Positions 35,236 through 43,719 of a stretch of DNA of 64,000 nt are shown one piece after another (the first letter of the stretch is position 1; each line of letters starts with the position of its first letter). The notes beneath the pieces are model-generated. The model did not search any database. It was not told where the DNA came from and was given only the letters and a program-made list of their open reading frames with translations. Both the position numbers and the translations under genes were made by a program. This DNA is from Mesorhizobium atlanticum (lineage in GTDB: Bacteria > Pseudomonadota > Alphaproteobacteria > Rhizobiales > Rhizobiaceae), in assembly GCF_003289965.1 (NCBI RefSeq), contig NZ_QMBQ01000002.1, positions 186,001-250,000 of the forward strand, given 5' to 3'.

Positions 35236-35796
35236 ATGCCCAATCCAACCGTTGTCGGTTTCTCCGGAAATTTCACGCGGCCGTCGAAGACGCGCGGCTT
35301 TGTGGAGCATGTCGTCAGGGATATCGCGGTCCGCAACAATCTGTCCGCCAGCACCTATGACATCGAGGACGTCGGAGCCTCGCTCGGCAGCGCCAAATGG
35401 GCGCGCGATCTCGATCAGCAGGGCCGCGACGTCCTCGACAAGGTCGTCAACGCCGATGTGCTGGTGGTCGGGTCGCCGACCTACAAGGGCAGCTACACGG
35501 GCCTGTTCAAGCACTTCTTCGACCTGCTCGATCCGTCCGCGCTCAGGGGCAAGCCGGTGCTGCTGCTTGCCACCGGCGGGGGCGAACGGCACGCGCTGAT
35601 CGTCGAGCATCAACTGCGGCCGCTGTTCGGCTTCTTCGAGGCGCTTGCCTTGCCGACGGGAGTTTATGCGACGGACAAGGATTTCGCCGACGGCGTGCTT
35701 GTGTCCGAAGCGATCCGCAAACGCGCCGCGCAGGCGGTCGAGGAAGCGGGATATGCGCTGCTGCGCGCGGGCGGTCAGCGGGTCGCGGCCGAATAG
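35236..35796 (+). CDS. NADPH-dependent FMN reductase-like protein (SsuE/MsuE type)
   Basis: This 186-residue flavodoxin-fold protein begins MPNPTVVGFSGNFTRPSKT, the flavin-phosphate loop, and has GSPTYKGSYTGLFKHFFDLL, a family signature. Such enzymes supply reduced FMN to two-component monooxygenases, for example in sulfonate use. No monooxygenase gene is adjacent. ATG 35236 was chosen because it starts the conserved fold; the open frame upstream runs across the inverted repeat at 35176. It is convergent with the acyl-CoA dehydrogenase gene. Confidence 0.84.
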   Translation: MPNPTVVGFSGNFTRPSKTRGFVEHVVRDIAVRNNLSASTYDIEDVGASLGSAKWARDLDQQGRDVLDKVVNADVLVVGSPTYKGSYTGLFKHFFDLLDPSALRGKPVLLLATGGGERHALIVEHQLRPLFGFFEALALPTGVYATDKDFADGVLVSEAIRKRAAQAVEEAGYALLRAGGQRVAAE

Positions 35797-35932
35797 CCGG
35801 GGCCTCTGGCCGCAGGACGTTTCCCGATGGGTGAGGCCATAGCCAATACGCGGCCACCACTGGAACCGCGCCTGCTCGTGCGAGCAGATCGTGACCTGCT
35901 GGGCTTTAGGCATATGGACGATCTCGCCCGGT

Positions 35933-35961
35933 CCTGCGGTGACGCCGCCTGACACCGCAGG
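35933..35961. terminator. Hairpin between convergent genes
   Basis: CCTGCGGTG pairs perfectly with CACCGCAGG (9 bp, 11-base loop). It lies between the FMN reductase and acyl-CoA dehydrogenase stops. No T-run follows on either strand, so it may be a weak or bidirectional terminator only. Confidence 0.35.
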
Positions 35962-35967
35962 TAAAGG

Positions 35968-37656
35968 CTACTGGAGATCATATGTTGCCAAGATCCCAGC
36001 TCCCGATAATGCGGATTTTGCTGCAGCCATCGCGGTCGGCAATTCAACAGTGATGAAATAGCGGGCCTCACTTTCATTGGCGCCGCCTTGTGCTAGAGCC
36101 GCGCTCTCCGCCAGATATCCCCCGGCAATGACAGCGGCCAAGGCGCGGAGGAGTGGCATTGCGGCCGCCAGCGACTGGACGCTGTCGGGCGCTTTGGATA
36201 GCGTCTTCGCCAGTTCCGATATTTCAGACACAATACGGCTTGCGAGCGGTTCGCCGGCAACGATCGCCAGTCCCTCCCGGCTGGATTTCAGGGCGTCAAA
36301 CAGCGTCTCGCCGTCTTCCAGACGTAGCTTTCGCGAGACAAGGTCAATGGCCTGTATGCCATTGGTGCCTTCGTAGATCGGCAGAATACGAGCGTCGCGA
36401 TAAAGCTGCGCAACGCCCGTCTCCTCAATGTATCCCATTCCGCCGTGGATCTGAATTGCAGTTGACGTTACCTCAACCGCTATCTCCGTCGAGTAGGCTT
36501 TGGCCAACGGTGTCAATAGAGAGGCCCTTGCATGCGCAAGCCGTCGGTCATCAGCTGATTTTGCTTTCAGGCTCCCGTCGATCCAAGAGGCGGTGGCCAT
36601 GCATAGCAGACGTGCAGCAGCGGTCTTGGCCCGCATTTCAAGGAGCATTCGTTTGACGTCAGGATGATGAATTATTGCGCTCGCGCCTGCTCGCTGATCC
36701 GGAACGCTTCCCTGGCGCCGTTCCCTTGCATACGCGACCGACATCTGCGTGGCCCGCTCGGCGAGCGCAACTCCCTGGACGCCAACAAGAAGCCTCGCGT
36801 TGTTCATCATCGTGAACATGCAATTGAGGCCGCGGTTCTCTTTTCCGATCAGCCATCCTTTCGCGCCGCCGTTGTCACCATAGGTCATGGCGCAGGTCGG
36901 TGAACCGTGTATGCCGAGCTTGTGCTCGAGCGAATGGCAGCGCAGGTCGTTGCGTGCTCCGTCAGGCAGAAATTTAGGGACGAGAAACAGGGAGATTCCC
37001 CGGGTGCCGGCAGGCGCATCGGCAAGTCGCGCCAAGACCAGATGCACGATGTTGGACGCGCAATCATGCTCGCCATACGTTATGAAAATCTTGCTGCCGG
37101 TGATGGAGTAAGTGCCGTCGCCCAACCGTTCCGCTCGGCAGCGTAGATCCGAAAGATCGGAGCCAGCCTGCGGTTCCGTGAGGTTCATGGTGCCGGTCCA
37201 TTCTCCGGACACGAGCTTGGGCAGGTAAAGATCCTTGAGGTCCTGGCAGGCATGCGCCGCAATCGCTTCGATGGCACCTGCCGTCAGAAGCGGGCAGAGA
37301 GCGAAGGCCATGGAAGCCGAGTTCCACAGTTCGGTGCATCCCACGGCCATCAACATGGGAAGGCCTTGCCCGCCATGGTCGGCAGGGCCCGCTAAGCCGT
37401 TCCAGCCAGCTGCGCACCAGTCCCGATAGGTTGCGCGCCAACCCGGAGGTGTTGTGACTATCCCGTCGTTGATGGATGCCGGAAGCCGGTCGCCGACCTG
37501 GTTCAAGGGGGCGATACGTTCGGCGGCAAAACGCCCGGCCTCGGAAATGATGGCCTGCGCATCATCGAGAGAGAGATCGGCATAATGAGGAGCGCCGAAC
37601 TTCCCGGCGCTCTGCATCGCCAAAAGAATCTGGGACACAGGCGGTCGATAGGTCAT
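35968..37656 (-). CDS. dmdC: Acyl-CoA dehydrogenase, DmdC-like (3-methylmercaptopropionyl-CoA dehydrogenase)
   Basis: This is a 562-residue FAD enzyme, longer than usual acyl-CoA dehydrogenases because of a C-terminal helical extension, as in DmdC. Motifs include LTEPQAGSDLSDLR, IHGGMGYIEETGVAQLYRD and IYEGTNGIQAIDL, which carries the catalytic-loop region. In DMSP demethylation DmdC oxidises methylmercaptopropionyl-CoA to methylthioacryloyl-CoA. Here it is the last gene of an operon with DmdA-, DmdB- and DmdD-like genes, 3 bases after the hydratase stop. The substrate is inferred from that context; it could serve another short thioether or acyl-CoA. Confidence 0.72.
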   Translation of the reverse strand: MTYRPPVSQILLAMQSAGKFGAPHYADLSLDDAQAIISEAGRFAAERIAPLNQVGDRLPASINDGIVTTPPGWRATYRDWCAAGWNGLAGPADHGGQGLPMLMAVGCTELWNSASMAFALCPLLTAGAIEAIAAHACQDLKDLYLPKLVSGEWTGTMNLTEPQAGSDLSDLRCRAERLGDGTYSITGSKIFITYGEHDCASNIVHLVLARLADAPAGTRGISLFLVPKFLPDGARNDLRCHSLEHKLGIHGSPTCAMTYGDNGGAKGWLIGKENRGLNCMFTMMNNARLLVGVQGVALAERATQMSVAYARERRQGSVPDQRAGASAIIHHPDVKRMLLEMRAKTAAARLLCMATASWIDGSLKAKSADDRRLAHARASLLTPLAKAYSTEIAVEVTSTAIQIHGGMGYIEETGVAQLYRDARILPIYEGTNGIQAIDLVSRKLRLEDGETLFDALKSSREGLAIVAGEPLASRIVSEISELAKTLSKAPDSVQSLAAAMPLLRALAAVIAGGYLAESAALAQGGANESEARYFITVELPTAMAAAKSALSGAGILATYDLQ

Positions 37657-37659
37657 CTG

Positions 37660-38448
37660 TCACCTGGTCCCCGGTTCGAGACGCTCGGTTTTCTTGGAAA
37701 AGAAGGCCTCGAGCCGCTCCCTGATATCCGGGTTGGTTTGCACGGCTGCGGCAAGCAGGCCTTCCGCAAACAGGCCGTCCGTGGTGGACATGTCATTGAT
37801 GCGGGATATGCCGGTCACAATGGCAAAATTGGTGGTTGGGGGATTGGAGGCAACCTGCGCAGCCAGCATCTTGGCACGGGCGAGGGCTTGGCCGTCACCA
37901 ACCACTTCATGGCATAGGCCAAGATCCAGCCCGCGTCGGGCGTCGTAGGTCCTTGCCGACAGCATCATGTCGATCATGCGCGCCGGCGTGATGATGCGGG
38001 CTACGCGTACCGTTGCGCCGCCGCCCGTGAAGATGCCGCGCTGGCCTTCCGGAAGAGCAAAGAAGGCACTCTCCTCTGCTACGCGGACATGCGCCGCCGC
38101 CGCCAGTTCGAGGCCGCCGCCCACGACTGCCCCCTTGAGCGCGGCGACCACGGGGATGCCGCTGAATTGAATGAGGTCGAAGGTTCGGTGCCAGGCTTGG
38201 CACATCGTCATGAATTCGACTGGAGAGCGGTCCTTCTCATAATGCTCCCGCAGATCCAGCCCGGCGCAGAAATGTGCGCCCCTGGCCGAAAGCACGAAAC
38301 ACCTCGTACCCCGGGGCGGCGCCCGAAACACGTTTTCGATCTCCATCAGCATGTCTTCGCTAATGGCATTGCGCCTATCCTCGCGTGCCAGCGTCACGAC
38401 GGTTACAGCGCCTTCCGTCTCGATGGTGAGGTATTGTTGTTTCATCAT
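37660..38448 (-). CDS. dmdD: Enoyl-CoA hydratase family protein, DmdD-like (methylthioacryloyl-CoA hydratase)
   Basis: This 262-residue crotonase has Glu114 (VGGGLELAAAAH) and Glu134 (ALPEGQRGIFTGGG). Two glutamates 20 residues apart match the catalytic pair of DmdD (121 and 141 in Ruegeria), and HVRVAEESAFFALPEGQRGI resembles that subfamily. DmdD hydrates methylthioacryloyl-CoA, releasing methanethiol and acetaldehyde. ATG 38448 overlaps the upstream ligase stop by four bases. Crotonases are broad, so the name rests on the operon and these residues. Confidence 0.7.
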   Translation of the reverse strand: MMKQQYLTIETEGAVTVVTLAREDRRNAISEDMLMEIENVFRAPPRGTRCFVLSARGAHFCAGLDLREHYEKDRSPVEFMTMCQAWHRTFDLIQFSGIPVVAALKGAVVGGGLELAAAAHVRVAEESAFFALPEGQRGIFTGGGATVRVARIITPARMIDMMLSARTYDARRGLDLGLCHEVVGDGQALARAKMLAAQVASNPPTTNFAIVTGISRINDMSTTDGLFAEGLLAAAVQTNPDIRERLEAFFSKKTERLEPGTR

Positions 38449-40061
38449 GGAAAAGCCTTGGCCCGTTCACGTAACTTGTACTTTTCGATCTTCCCCGTCG
38501 AAGTCTTGGGCAAGGTCTCAAAGATATAATGCTTTGGAATCTTGAAGCCGGAGAGATGTTGCCGGCAGAACTGGTTCAGGTCATCCGCGGTGGCATTTGC
38601 ACCAGGCTTGAGCTCCACGAAAGCGCAAGGTGTTTCGCCCCATTTGACATCGTGCTTGGCCACGACAGCGGCGGCGCTGACGGCCGAGTGCCGGTAGAGA
38701 ACAGACTCCACCTCGATCGAGGAAATGTTCTCCCCGCCAGAGATGATGATGTCCTTGATGCGGTCTTTGATTTCGAGGAAGCCGTCCGGATACTGCACGG
38801 CGACGTCGCCAGTGTGGAACACTCCGCCTGCAAAGGCAGCTTCCGTGGCTGCCTCGTCCTTGTGATAGCCTTTCATGATCGTGTTGCCGCGCAGCACGAT
38901 CTCGCCCATCGCGCTGCCATCCTGGGGCAGGCGCGTTCCGGATTGAGCGTCCCAAATCTCGGCCGATTCCGTTGTGGGAAAACGCACTCCCTGGCGCGCT
39001 TTCATCATCGCGCGTCTGGTGAAATCCAAACCGTCCCATGCCTGGTCCCAGATGGATTGGACGACATGGCCGTAGGTTTCCGTGAGGCCGTACACTTGCA
39101 TCACATCGAAGCCCAGCGCTTCGACTTTCTCAAGAATGGCCGCAGGCGGCGGCGCTCCGGCCGTCATGACCCGAACCGCATGCGGGAGTGTAAAAAGTTC
39201 TGCTTCGGCGGCCTCTACCAGCATGCCGAGCACGACGGGCGCCCCGCCAAAATGGGTGACACCGAAAGCCTCGATGGCCCCGACGATCGCCTTGGCCGAG
39301 ATCTGCCTGCAACAGACGATCGTCGCTGCAAGCGCGGTCATGGTCCACGCATGCCCCCAGCCGTTGCAGTGGAACATGGGCACTGTGTAAAGATAGGTCG
39401 GATGGCCCGAGAGTCCCCATCCCGCGATGGTGCCCAGTGCCATGAGATAGGCGCCGCGATGATGGTAGAGCACGCCTTTGGGCCGCCCGCTGGTGCCGGA
39501 TGTATAGTTCAGGCACAGGGTCTGCCATTCGTCGGCCGGCAGTAGCGGCACGAAGGCTGGGGCTTCGGACTGAACCAAATCCGCGTGGCGGATGCATCCG
39601 GCCGGACCATCCCCAGGTCCGCCCAGATCGATGAAGGTCGGCATGGCGCCTGTGACTCGTGCAAGCGTCGCCTCGGCCAATGGCCGGCATTGCCTGTCGA
39701 CCATCAAAACGCGCGCTTCCGCGTGGTCCAGAATGTAGGCAACCGTCTCGGCATCGAGGCGGATATTGATGGTGTTGAGGACCGCGCCGGCCATCGCGAC
39801 GGCGAAGTGTGCCTCAAACATCTCAGCCGTGTTGGGGGCAAGGACCGAAACGACGTCGCCTGGCTTGACACCCAAACGGATCAAGCCCGCCGCCAGAGCC
39901 TCGCAGCGGCGGCGCACTTCCAGCCAGGTGAAGCGACGATCCTCATCGATGATTGCCACGCGATCAGGGTAAACATCAGCCGTACGGTAGAGGAATGAGA
40001 TCGGGGTCAACGGCACGTGATTGGCGGCCCGAGGTCGGAGATAAGGCGCCTCGTCAATCAT
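38445..40061 (-). CDS. dmdB: Acyl-CoA synthetase, DmdB-like (3-methylmercaptopropionate-CoA ligase)
   Basis: This is a 538-residue adenylate-forming ligase. The ATP/AMP motif TSGTSGRPKG lies near residue 184, with YGLTETYG and GEIVLRGNTIMKGY following, and the C-terminal catalytic Lys is in KTSTGKIEKYKLRE. DmdB activates methylmercaptopropionate to its CoA ester. The start at 40061 (MIDEAPYLRPRAANHVPLTP) overlaps the dmdA stop as ATGA; the longer frame upstream lies within dmdA. Other medium-chain fatty acids are possible substrates. Confidence 0.72.
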   Translation of the reverse strand: MIDEAPYLRPRAANHVPLTPISFLYRTADVYPDRVAIIDEDRRFTWLEVRRRCEALAAGLIRLGVKPGDVVSVLAPNTAEMFEAHFAVAMAGAVLNTINIRLDAETVAYILDHAEARVLMVDRQCRPLAEATLARVTGAMPTFIDLGGPGDGPAGCIRHADLVQSEAPAFVPLLPADEWQTLCLNYTSGTSGRPKGVLYHHRGAYLMALGTIAGWGLSGHPTYLYTVPMFHCNGWGHAWTMTALAATIVCCRQISAKAIVGAIEAFGVTHFGGAPVVLGMLVEAAEAELFTLPHAVRVMTAGAPPPAAILEKVEALGFDVMQVYGLTETYGHVVQSIWDQAWDGLDFTRRAMMKARQGVRFPTTESAEIWDAQSGTRLPQDGSAMGEIVLRGNTIMKGYHKDEAATEAAFAGGVFHTGDVAVQYPDGFLEIKDRIKDIIISGGENISSIEVESVLYRHSAVSAAAVVAKHDVKWGETPCAFVELKPGANATADDLNQFCRQHLSGFKIPKHYIFETLPKTSTGKIEKYKLRERAKAFP

Positions 40062-41161
40062 AGGAAAGGAAGCTCCACCAGCCGCGCCGCCATCGAACCG
40101 TTCGCGCGATTGACGCTGACCGTCGCTCCGGCCTTCACATCGGTCGATATCAAGGCATATCCGATGTTGGCCTTCATTCGGGGCGACCACGTGCAATGCG
40201 TCATCACGCCGACCTTGGTGCCGTCGAAGGTGATGTCCTCACGTTTGGCGCCAAACGGCACCGGCATCGAGGCATCGAAGATGAGACCCAGTTGATGCCG
40301 CTTCGGTCCCTCGGCTTCAATCTTTCGGAGTGCTCCGATCCCAACAACATCGTCGGGAACGTCGAGATCGACATACTTGCCGAGCCGAACTTCGAAGGGA
40401 TTGGTTTCGTCGTCGGTGTCGCCTCCCACCGACACAAGTCCGCTCTCGGTGCGTTCGGCAGTTGCCGGTGCGCCAGGGCCGATCCCCCAGGGCTTGCCCG
40501 CTTCCTTGAAGATGTTCCAGAGCTTCGTGCCCTGCGTCCCATCCCTCAGATAAATCTCAAATCCGCCTTGTTTGGACCACCCAGATCGCTGCACCGCTAT
40601 CGGAATGCCGTCGATCTCGGTTTCCTTGAACCAGAAGTACTTCAGCGCGCGCACCCAATCGCCCAGAACATGGGCCACAACATCCTCGGCCTTGGGTCCC
40701 TGCAGGGCCATGGGCGAGACGTCGGGTTCGGTAATCTCGACATTCAGCCCGCGTTCCGCCGCAATGGCACTGGCCCAAAGCCAGATGTCGCTGTCCGCAA
40801 TCGAGAGCCAATAGAGGTCGTCGGAGAGCTTCAACAAGATCGGGTCATTGATGATCGTGCCGCGATGGTTGCAAAGCGGCACATATTTTCCTTGGCCAAT
40901 TTTACAGGCCGAGAGATCGCGCGGCGACAGGATTTGTGCCAGCCGGCCTGCGTCCGGTCCCTTGAGCTGCACCTGGCGTTCCACACCGACATCCCATTGC
41001 GAGACGCCGTTGATCAGCCGCCAGTATTCTCCCTCCGGGTCGCCGAACGATGTCGGCATGATCATGCGGTTGTAGACATTCGCAGCCACCATGCCTTCCG
41101 CGACGGCGGCTTCAAAGAAGGGCGATGGACGAACGCGGGCAGTTGGGAAGAACGAGAACAT
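40058..41161 (-). CDS. dmdA: GcvT-like aminomethyltransferase, DmdA-type DMSP demethylase
   Basis: This 367-residue GcvT-fold, tetrahydrofolate-dependent methyltransferase begins MFSFFPTARVRPSPFFEAAV. The pattern then runs VYNRMIMPTSF, WDVGVERQVQLKGPDA, YVPLCNHRGTIINDPILLKL, YWLSIADSD, VEITEPDVSPMALQGP and RSGWSKQGGFEIYL. These line up closely with the DmdA subfamily of marine bacteria rather than with glycine-cleavage GcvT, and no gcvH or gcvP is nearby. DmdA moves a methyl group from DMSP to tetrahydrofolate, giving methylmercaptopropionate. It is first in the operon dmdABDC, divergent from a LysR gene. Related methylated substrates cannot be excluded. Confidence 0.75.
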   Translation of the reverse strand: MFSFFPTARVRPSPFFEAAVAEGMVAANVYNRMIMPTSFGDPEGEYWRLINGVSQWDVGVERQVQLKGPDAGRLAQILSPRDLSACKIGQGKYVPLCNHRGTIINDPILLKLSDDLYWLSIADSDIWLWASAIAAERGLNVEITEPDVSPMALQGPKAEDVVAHVLGDWVRALKYFWFKETEIDGIPIAVQRSGWSKQGGFEIYLRDGTQGTKLWNIFKEAGKPWGIGPGAPATAERTESGLVSVGGDTDDETNPFEVRLGKYVDLDVPDDVVGIGALRKIEAEGPKRHQLGLIFDASMPVPFGAKREDITFDGTKVGVMTHCTWSPRMKANIGYALISTDVKAGATVSVNRANGSMAARLVELPFL

Positions 41162-41281
41162 TGGATCCCTCGGGCTGCATTATCGGCGGTACCTGCCGCC
41201 TTCCTCATCAGGGACAGCTCTGAGCTTCGGAAGTGGAGGCTCACTTGGTCCCGCCGGCGCAGGTGAGCCTTGAATGTCTCG

Positions 41282-41295
41282 GCAACGCGTGTTGC
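41282..41295. promoter_or_regulatory. Candidate LysR site between dmdA and its regulator
   Basis: GCAAC-GCGT-GTTGC is a perfect inverted repeat (5-bp arms) 64 bases upstream of the LysR start and 121 upstream of dmdA. A longer 8-bp inverted repeat (AGGCTCAC at 41237-41244 with GTGAGCCT at 41263-41270) lies in the dmdA leader. Confidence 0.4.
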
Positions 41296-41358
41296 GTCAA
41301 ACAACCGTTTCGCAGACAATGACCCTGTTTCTGTTATACATAGGTTGGAGATGACTAG

Positions 41359-42255
41359 ATGCAGCTCGATCTGCCGCCTCTCATTTGGCTGCGAGCCTTC
41401 GAAGCCGCAGCGCGCCACCTCAGCTTCACCGATGCTGCCAAGGAGCTAAATCTCACTCAGGCTGCCATCTCCAAGCACGTCAAATCGCTCGAGTTCAGCC
41501 TGCGGCATCAGCTCTTCATCCGCCACCCCCGCAGCCTGCAACTGACCAAGACCGGGGAGGCCTACCTACCGAAGGTGCGCGACGCATTCGAGCGTCTGGC
41601 TGTCGGTACCCGTGAGGTATTCGGTGGGCGCCGAGCGAAGGAGCTGACAGTGCGATGCGCGGTGTCGTTCGCGGTCAATTGGCTGGCGCCCCGTCTCCCG
41701 GAATTTCTGGACTGCAATCCCGACAAGAATATCCGGATTATCTCGAGTGTCTGGAACGATGCCTTCGATACTGACGTCTTTGATCTTGACATTCAGTACG
41801 GCACTGGCGGTTGGAGCAACGTGCGGAGTCACCGTTTGACATGGGAGACCATTACGCCCCTCTGCGCCCCTGGCCTCATCGCGAAACGACCACTGAACCG
41901 GCCCGACGATCTGCGGGAACACCGGTTACTGCATGTGCTCGGATACCAGGAAGGCTGGGGGATCTGGCTGAATGCCGCCAAGGCAAAAATGGTCGACCCG
42001 GGACAAGGCTTGCAACTCGACACCTCCTTGACGGCCTTCGAGATCGCGGCAGAAGGTGGCGGCGTGGCACTCGGGCGGTTGTCTGTTGCCAACCGAGAAC
42101 GGAAATCCGGCAGGCTGTTCGCGCCATTCGATCTCGAAGTTCCGATTGACGAGGCCTTTCACCTGTTGGAGCCCCTCGGAAGGGATCCGCATCCCGACGC
42201 CGCGCTTTTCGTCGACTGGCTGCTCGAAGCCGCGGCTCGCAATCGAGTTGGCTAA
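41359..42255 (+). CDS. LysR-family (GcvA-like) transcriptional regulator
   Basis: This 298-residue regulator has the N-terminal HTH LRAFEAAARHLSFTDAAKELNLTQAAISKHVKSLE and a C-terminal effector domain. The LPPLIWLRAFEAAARHLSFT start and WLAPRLPEF are typical of the GcvA branch. It is divergent from dmdA and probably controls the operon; the inducer may be DMSP or a product such as acrylate or methylmercaptopropionate. It ends about 30 bases before the tRNA gene on the other strand. Confidence 0.86.
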   Translation: MQLDLPPLIWLRAFEAAARHLSFTDAAKELNLTQAAISKHVKSLEFSLRHQLFIRHPRSLQLTKTGEAYLPKVRDAFERLAVGTREVFGGRRAKELTVRCAVSFAVNWLAPRLPEFLDCNPDKNIRIISSVWNDAFDTDVFDLDIQYGTGGWSNVRSHRLTWETITPLCAPGLIAKRPLNRPDDLREHRLLHVLGYQEGWGIWLNAAKAKMVDPGQGLQLDTSLTAFEIAAEGGGVALGRLSVANRERKSGRLFAPFDLEVPIDEAFHLLEPLGRDPHPDAALFVDWLLEAAARNRVG

Positions 42256-42285
42256 CTATTTGAAAAATTGATTATTAAGAAGCTA

Positions 42286-42375
42286 TGGCGGAGAGAGCGG
42301 GATTCGAACCCGCGTTACGGTTTCCCGTAAACACACTTTCCAGGCGTGCGCCTTCAACCACTCGGCCACCTCTCC
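42286..42375 (-). tRNA. tRNA-Ser (anticodon GGA)
   Basis: On the minus strand the gene begins GGAGAGG and its acceptor pairs with the terminal TCTCTCC, with discriminator G and an encoded CCA at 42288-42286. The T-arm is GCGGG-TTCGAAT-CCCGC. The anticodon loop reads CTGGAAA, giving anticodon GGA for UCC/UCU codons. A long variable arm (TTTACGGGAAACCGTAA) is typical of class II tRNA-Ser. Confidence 0.96.
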
Positions 42376-42859
42376 GTCCTTGACATCTCGCGCCGGCCGG
42401 TTCCGCCGCGCGGGTTGGGGAGATGCTCCCATGGGAAGTCCTTTACGGATATGTGGTGTGCCTTCAACCGGCGGGCAACCCTTCCCTGCGCCGCTAGCCG
42501 TCTAGGCAAACAGGCGCGGGGCTCATCTAGTCGATCCGAAAGCGAATGCCAAGCCATAATGGCGTTGCAAAAGCTTTTGGCCGTGGATGGCCCCGAAGGC
42601 CGCCTTAACGAAGGCGTGCTGCGCGTTCGCGTGATGTGAGTGGCTGACCCGCAGGAGCCGTTCGCGCCTAAGCGTGCGGCCTGGTTTCAGAGTGCGTCAG
42701 AGGCCGGACAGCCGATCCGCAGCCAATGTCGTGGAAGTCGACAAGGTAACTCCAGTTGGCGGGGGAAGCTCGGCCGCAAGCTCGCGCGGGTATTGAGCCG
42801 GATCAAATTCCTTGCAGCCGTCGCCTTGCTATGTTGCCCGCTTCCCGGGACAAGGTTGA
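42376..42859. other. Intergenic region with a fragment resembling the 5' half of the tRNA
   Basis: This 484-base stretch has no convincing gene. Bases 42456-42485 match the 5' part of the tRNA-Ser gene (42346-42375) at 22 of 30 positions, including GCCTTCAACC. This could be a partial duplication or a decayed second copy. No integrase or matching attachment site was seen. The remainder is GC-rich and unremarkable. Confidence 0.4.
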
Positions 42860-43600
42860 ATGCGCATCGCGATCCTGTCTGACATCCATGCCAACCGTGA
42901 GGCGTTCGACGCAATCCTCGGCGTCGTTCGGAAGCAGGCACCGGACCAGCTGGTTCTGCTTGGCGATCTGGTCGGCTACGGGCCCGATCCCGTCTATGTG
43001 ATCGAGAAGGCCGCCGATCTGGTGGAGGGCGGTGCATTCTGCATCAAGGGCAACCACGATGAAGCGGCGGCGTTGGTTCGGACCGACATGACGGAGAACG
43101 CGCGGATCGCCATCGAGTGGACCCGCGAACGGCTCGCCCGGGCACATCTCGATTTTCTTGCGCAGCTGCCGCTCTCGTCACGATCCTCGGACCGGCTCTA
43201 TGTTCACGCCAGCGCGGAACGGCCGGAAAAATGGCTGTACATACGCGACGTCGACGCGGCGGAACACTGCCTCTCCTCGAGCGATGCCCGCTTCATCTTC
43301 TGTGGCCATACCCACATTCCAGCCATTTACTACGCTTTGCCCGGCAGCCGGCCGGTTCATTTTCGGCCGCTGGACAATGTGGGGGCGCCTTTGTCCGAGC
43401 TCAGGCGGCATCTTGTCGTCGTTGGGGCGGTCGGCCAGCCGCGTGACGGCAACCCGGCCGCCTGCTTCGCGCTTCTCGACACGGACCGGCGCGAGGTGAC
43501 GATGGTCCGCGTTCCTTACGATCATGAAGAAACCGCTCGCAAGATTCAGGCGTCAGGCTTGCCCGGGTGGCTTGGCATGCGCTTGAAGATCGGCCGCTAG
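42860..43600 (+). CDS. Metallophosphoesterase
   Basis: This 246-residue phosphodiesterase or protein phosphatase-like enzyme has the calcineurin-type motifs: SDIHAN (Asp8, His10), GDLVGYGPDP (Asp36), GNHDE (Asn65, His66), a His at 116 and GHTHIP (His150, His152). Metal-dependent hydrolysis is expected, on an unknown substrate. The gene is followed by repeat copy F, whose first bases supply its TAG stop, and then by the kinase-USP gene on the same strand. It may act as a phosphatase for that kinase, though this is only suggested by position. AAGG lies upstream of ATG 42860. Confidence 0.86.
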   Translation: MRIAILSDIHANREAFDAILGVVRKQAPDQLVLLGDLVGYGPDPVYVIEKAADLVEGGAFCIKGNHDEAAALVRTDMTENARIAIEWTRERLARAHLDFLAQLPLSSRSSDRLYVHASAERPEKWLYIRDVDAAEHCLSSSDARFIFCGHTHIPAIYYALPGSRPVHFRPLDNVGAPLSELRRHLVVVGAVGQPRDGNPAACFALLDTDRREVTMVRVPYDHEETARKIQASGLPGWLGMRLKIGR

Positions 43601-43700
43601 AGCGTTTCACCGTTTCACGGAAACGGCGAACCGCTCTATCTCCTTGTTTTTACGCAATTCCGGACGGAAAACGGCTCACACTTTTCCTGGAATTGCTCTG
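43597..43700 (+). repeat. Intergenic repeat, copy F
   Basis: Two-hairpin copy of the standard short form, starting CTAGAGCGTTTCACCGTTTC and ending TGGAATTGCTCTGG. It separates the metallophosphoesterase and kinase genes. Its leading TAG is the phosphoesterase stop codon. Confidence 0.92.
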
Positions 43701-43719
43701 GTCAGCCTGGAGGCGATGG

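Noticed and set aside
41162..41358. Glycine, SAM or THF riboswitch before dmdA
   Set aside because: No core sequence of any of these was recognised; only generic stems are present.
42346..42639. Open frame across the tRNA gene
   Set aside because: It begins inside tRNA-Ser and has no family or ribosome site.
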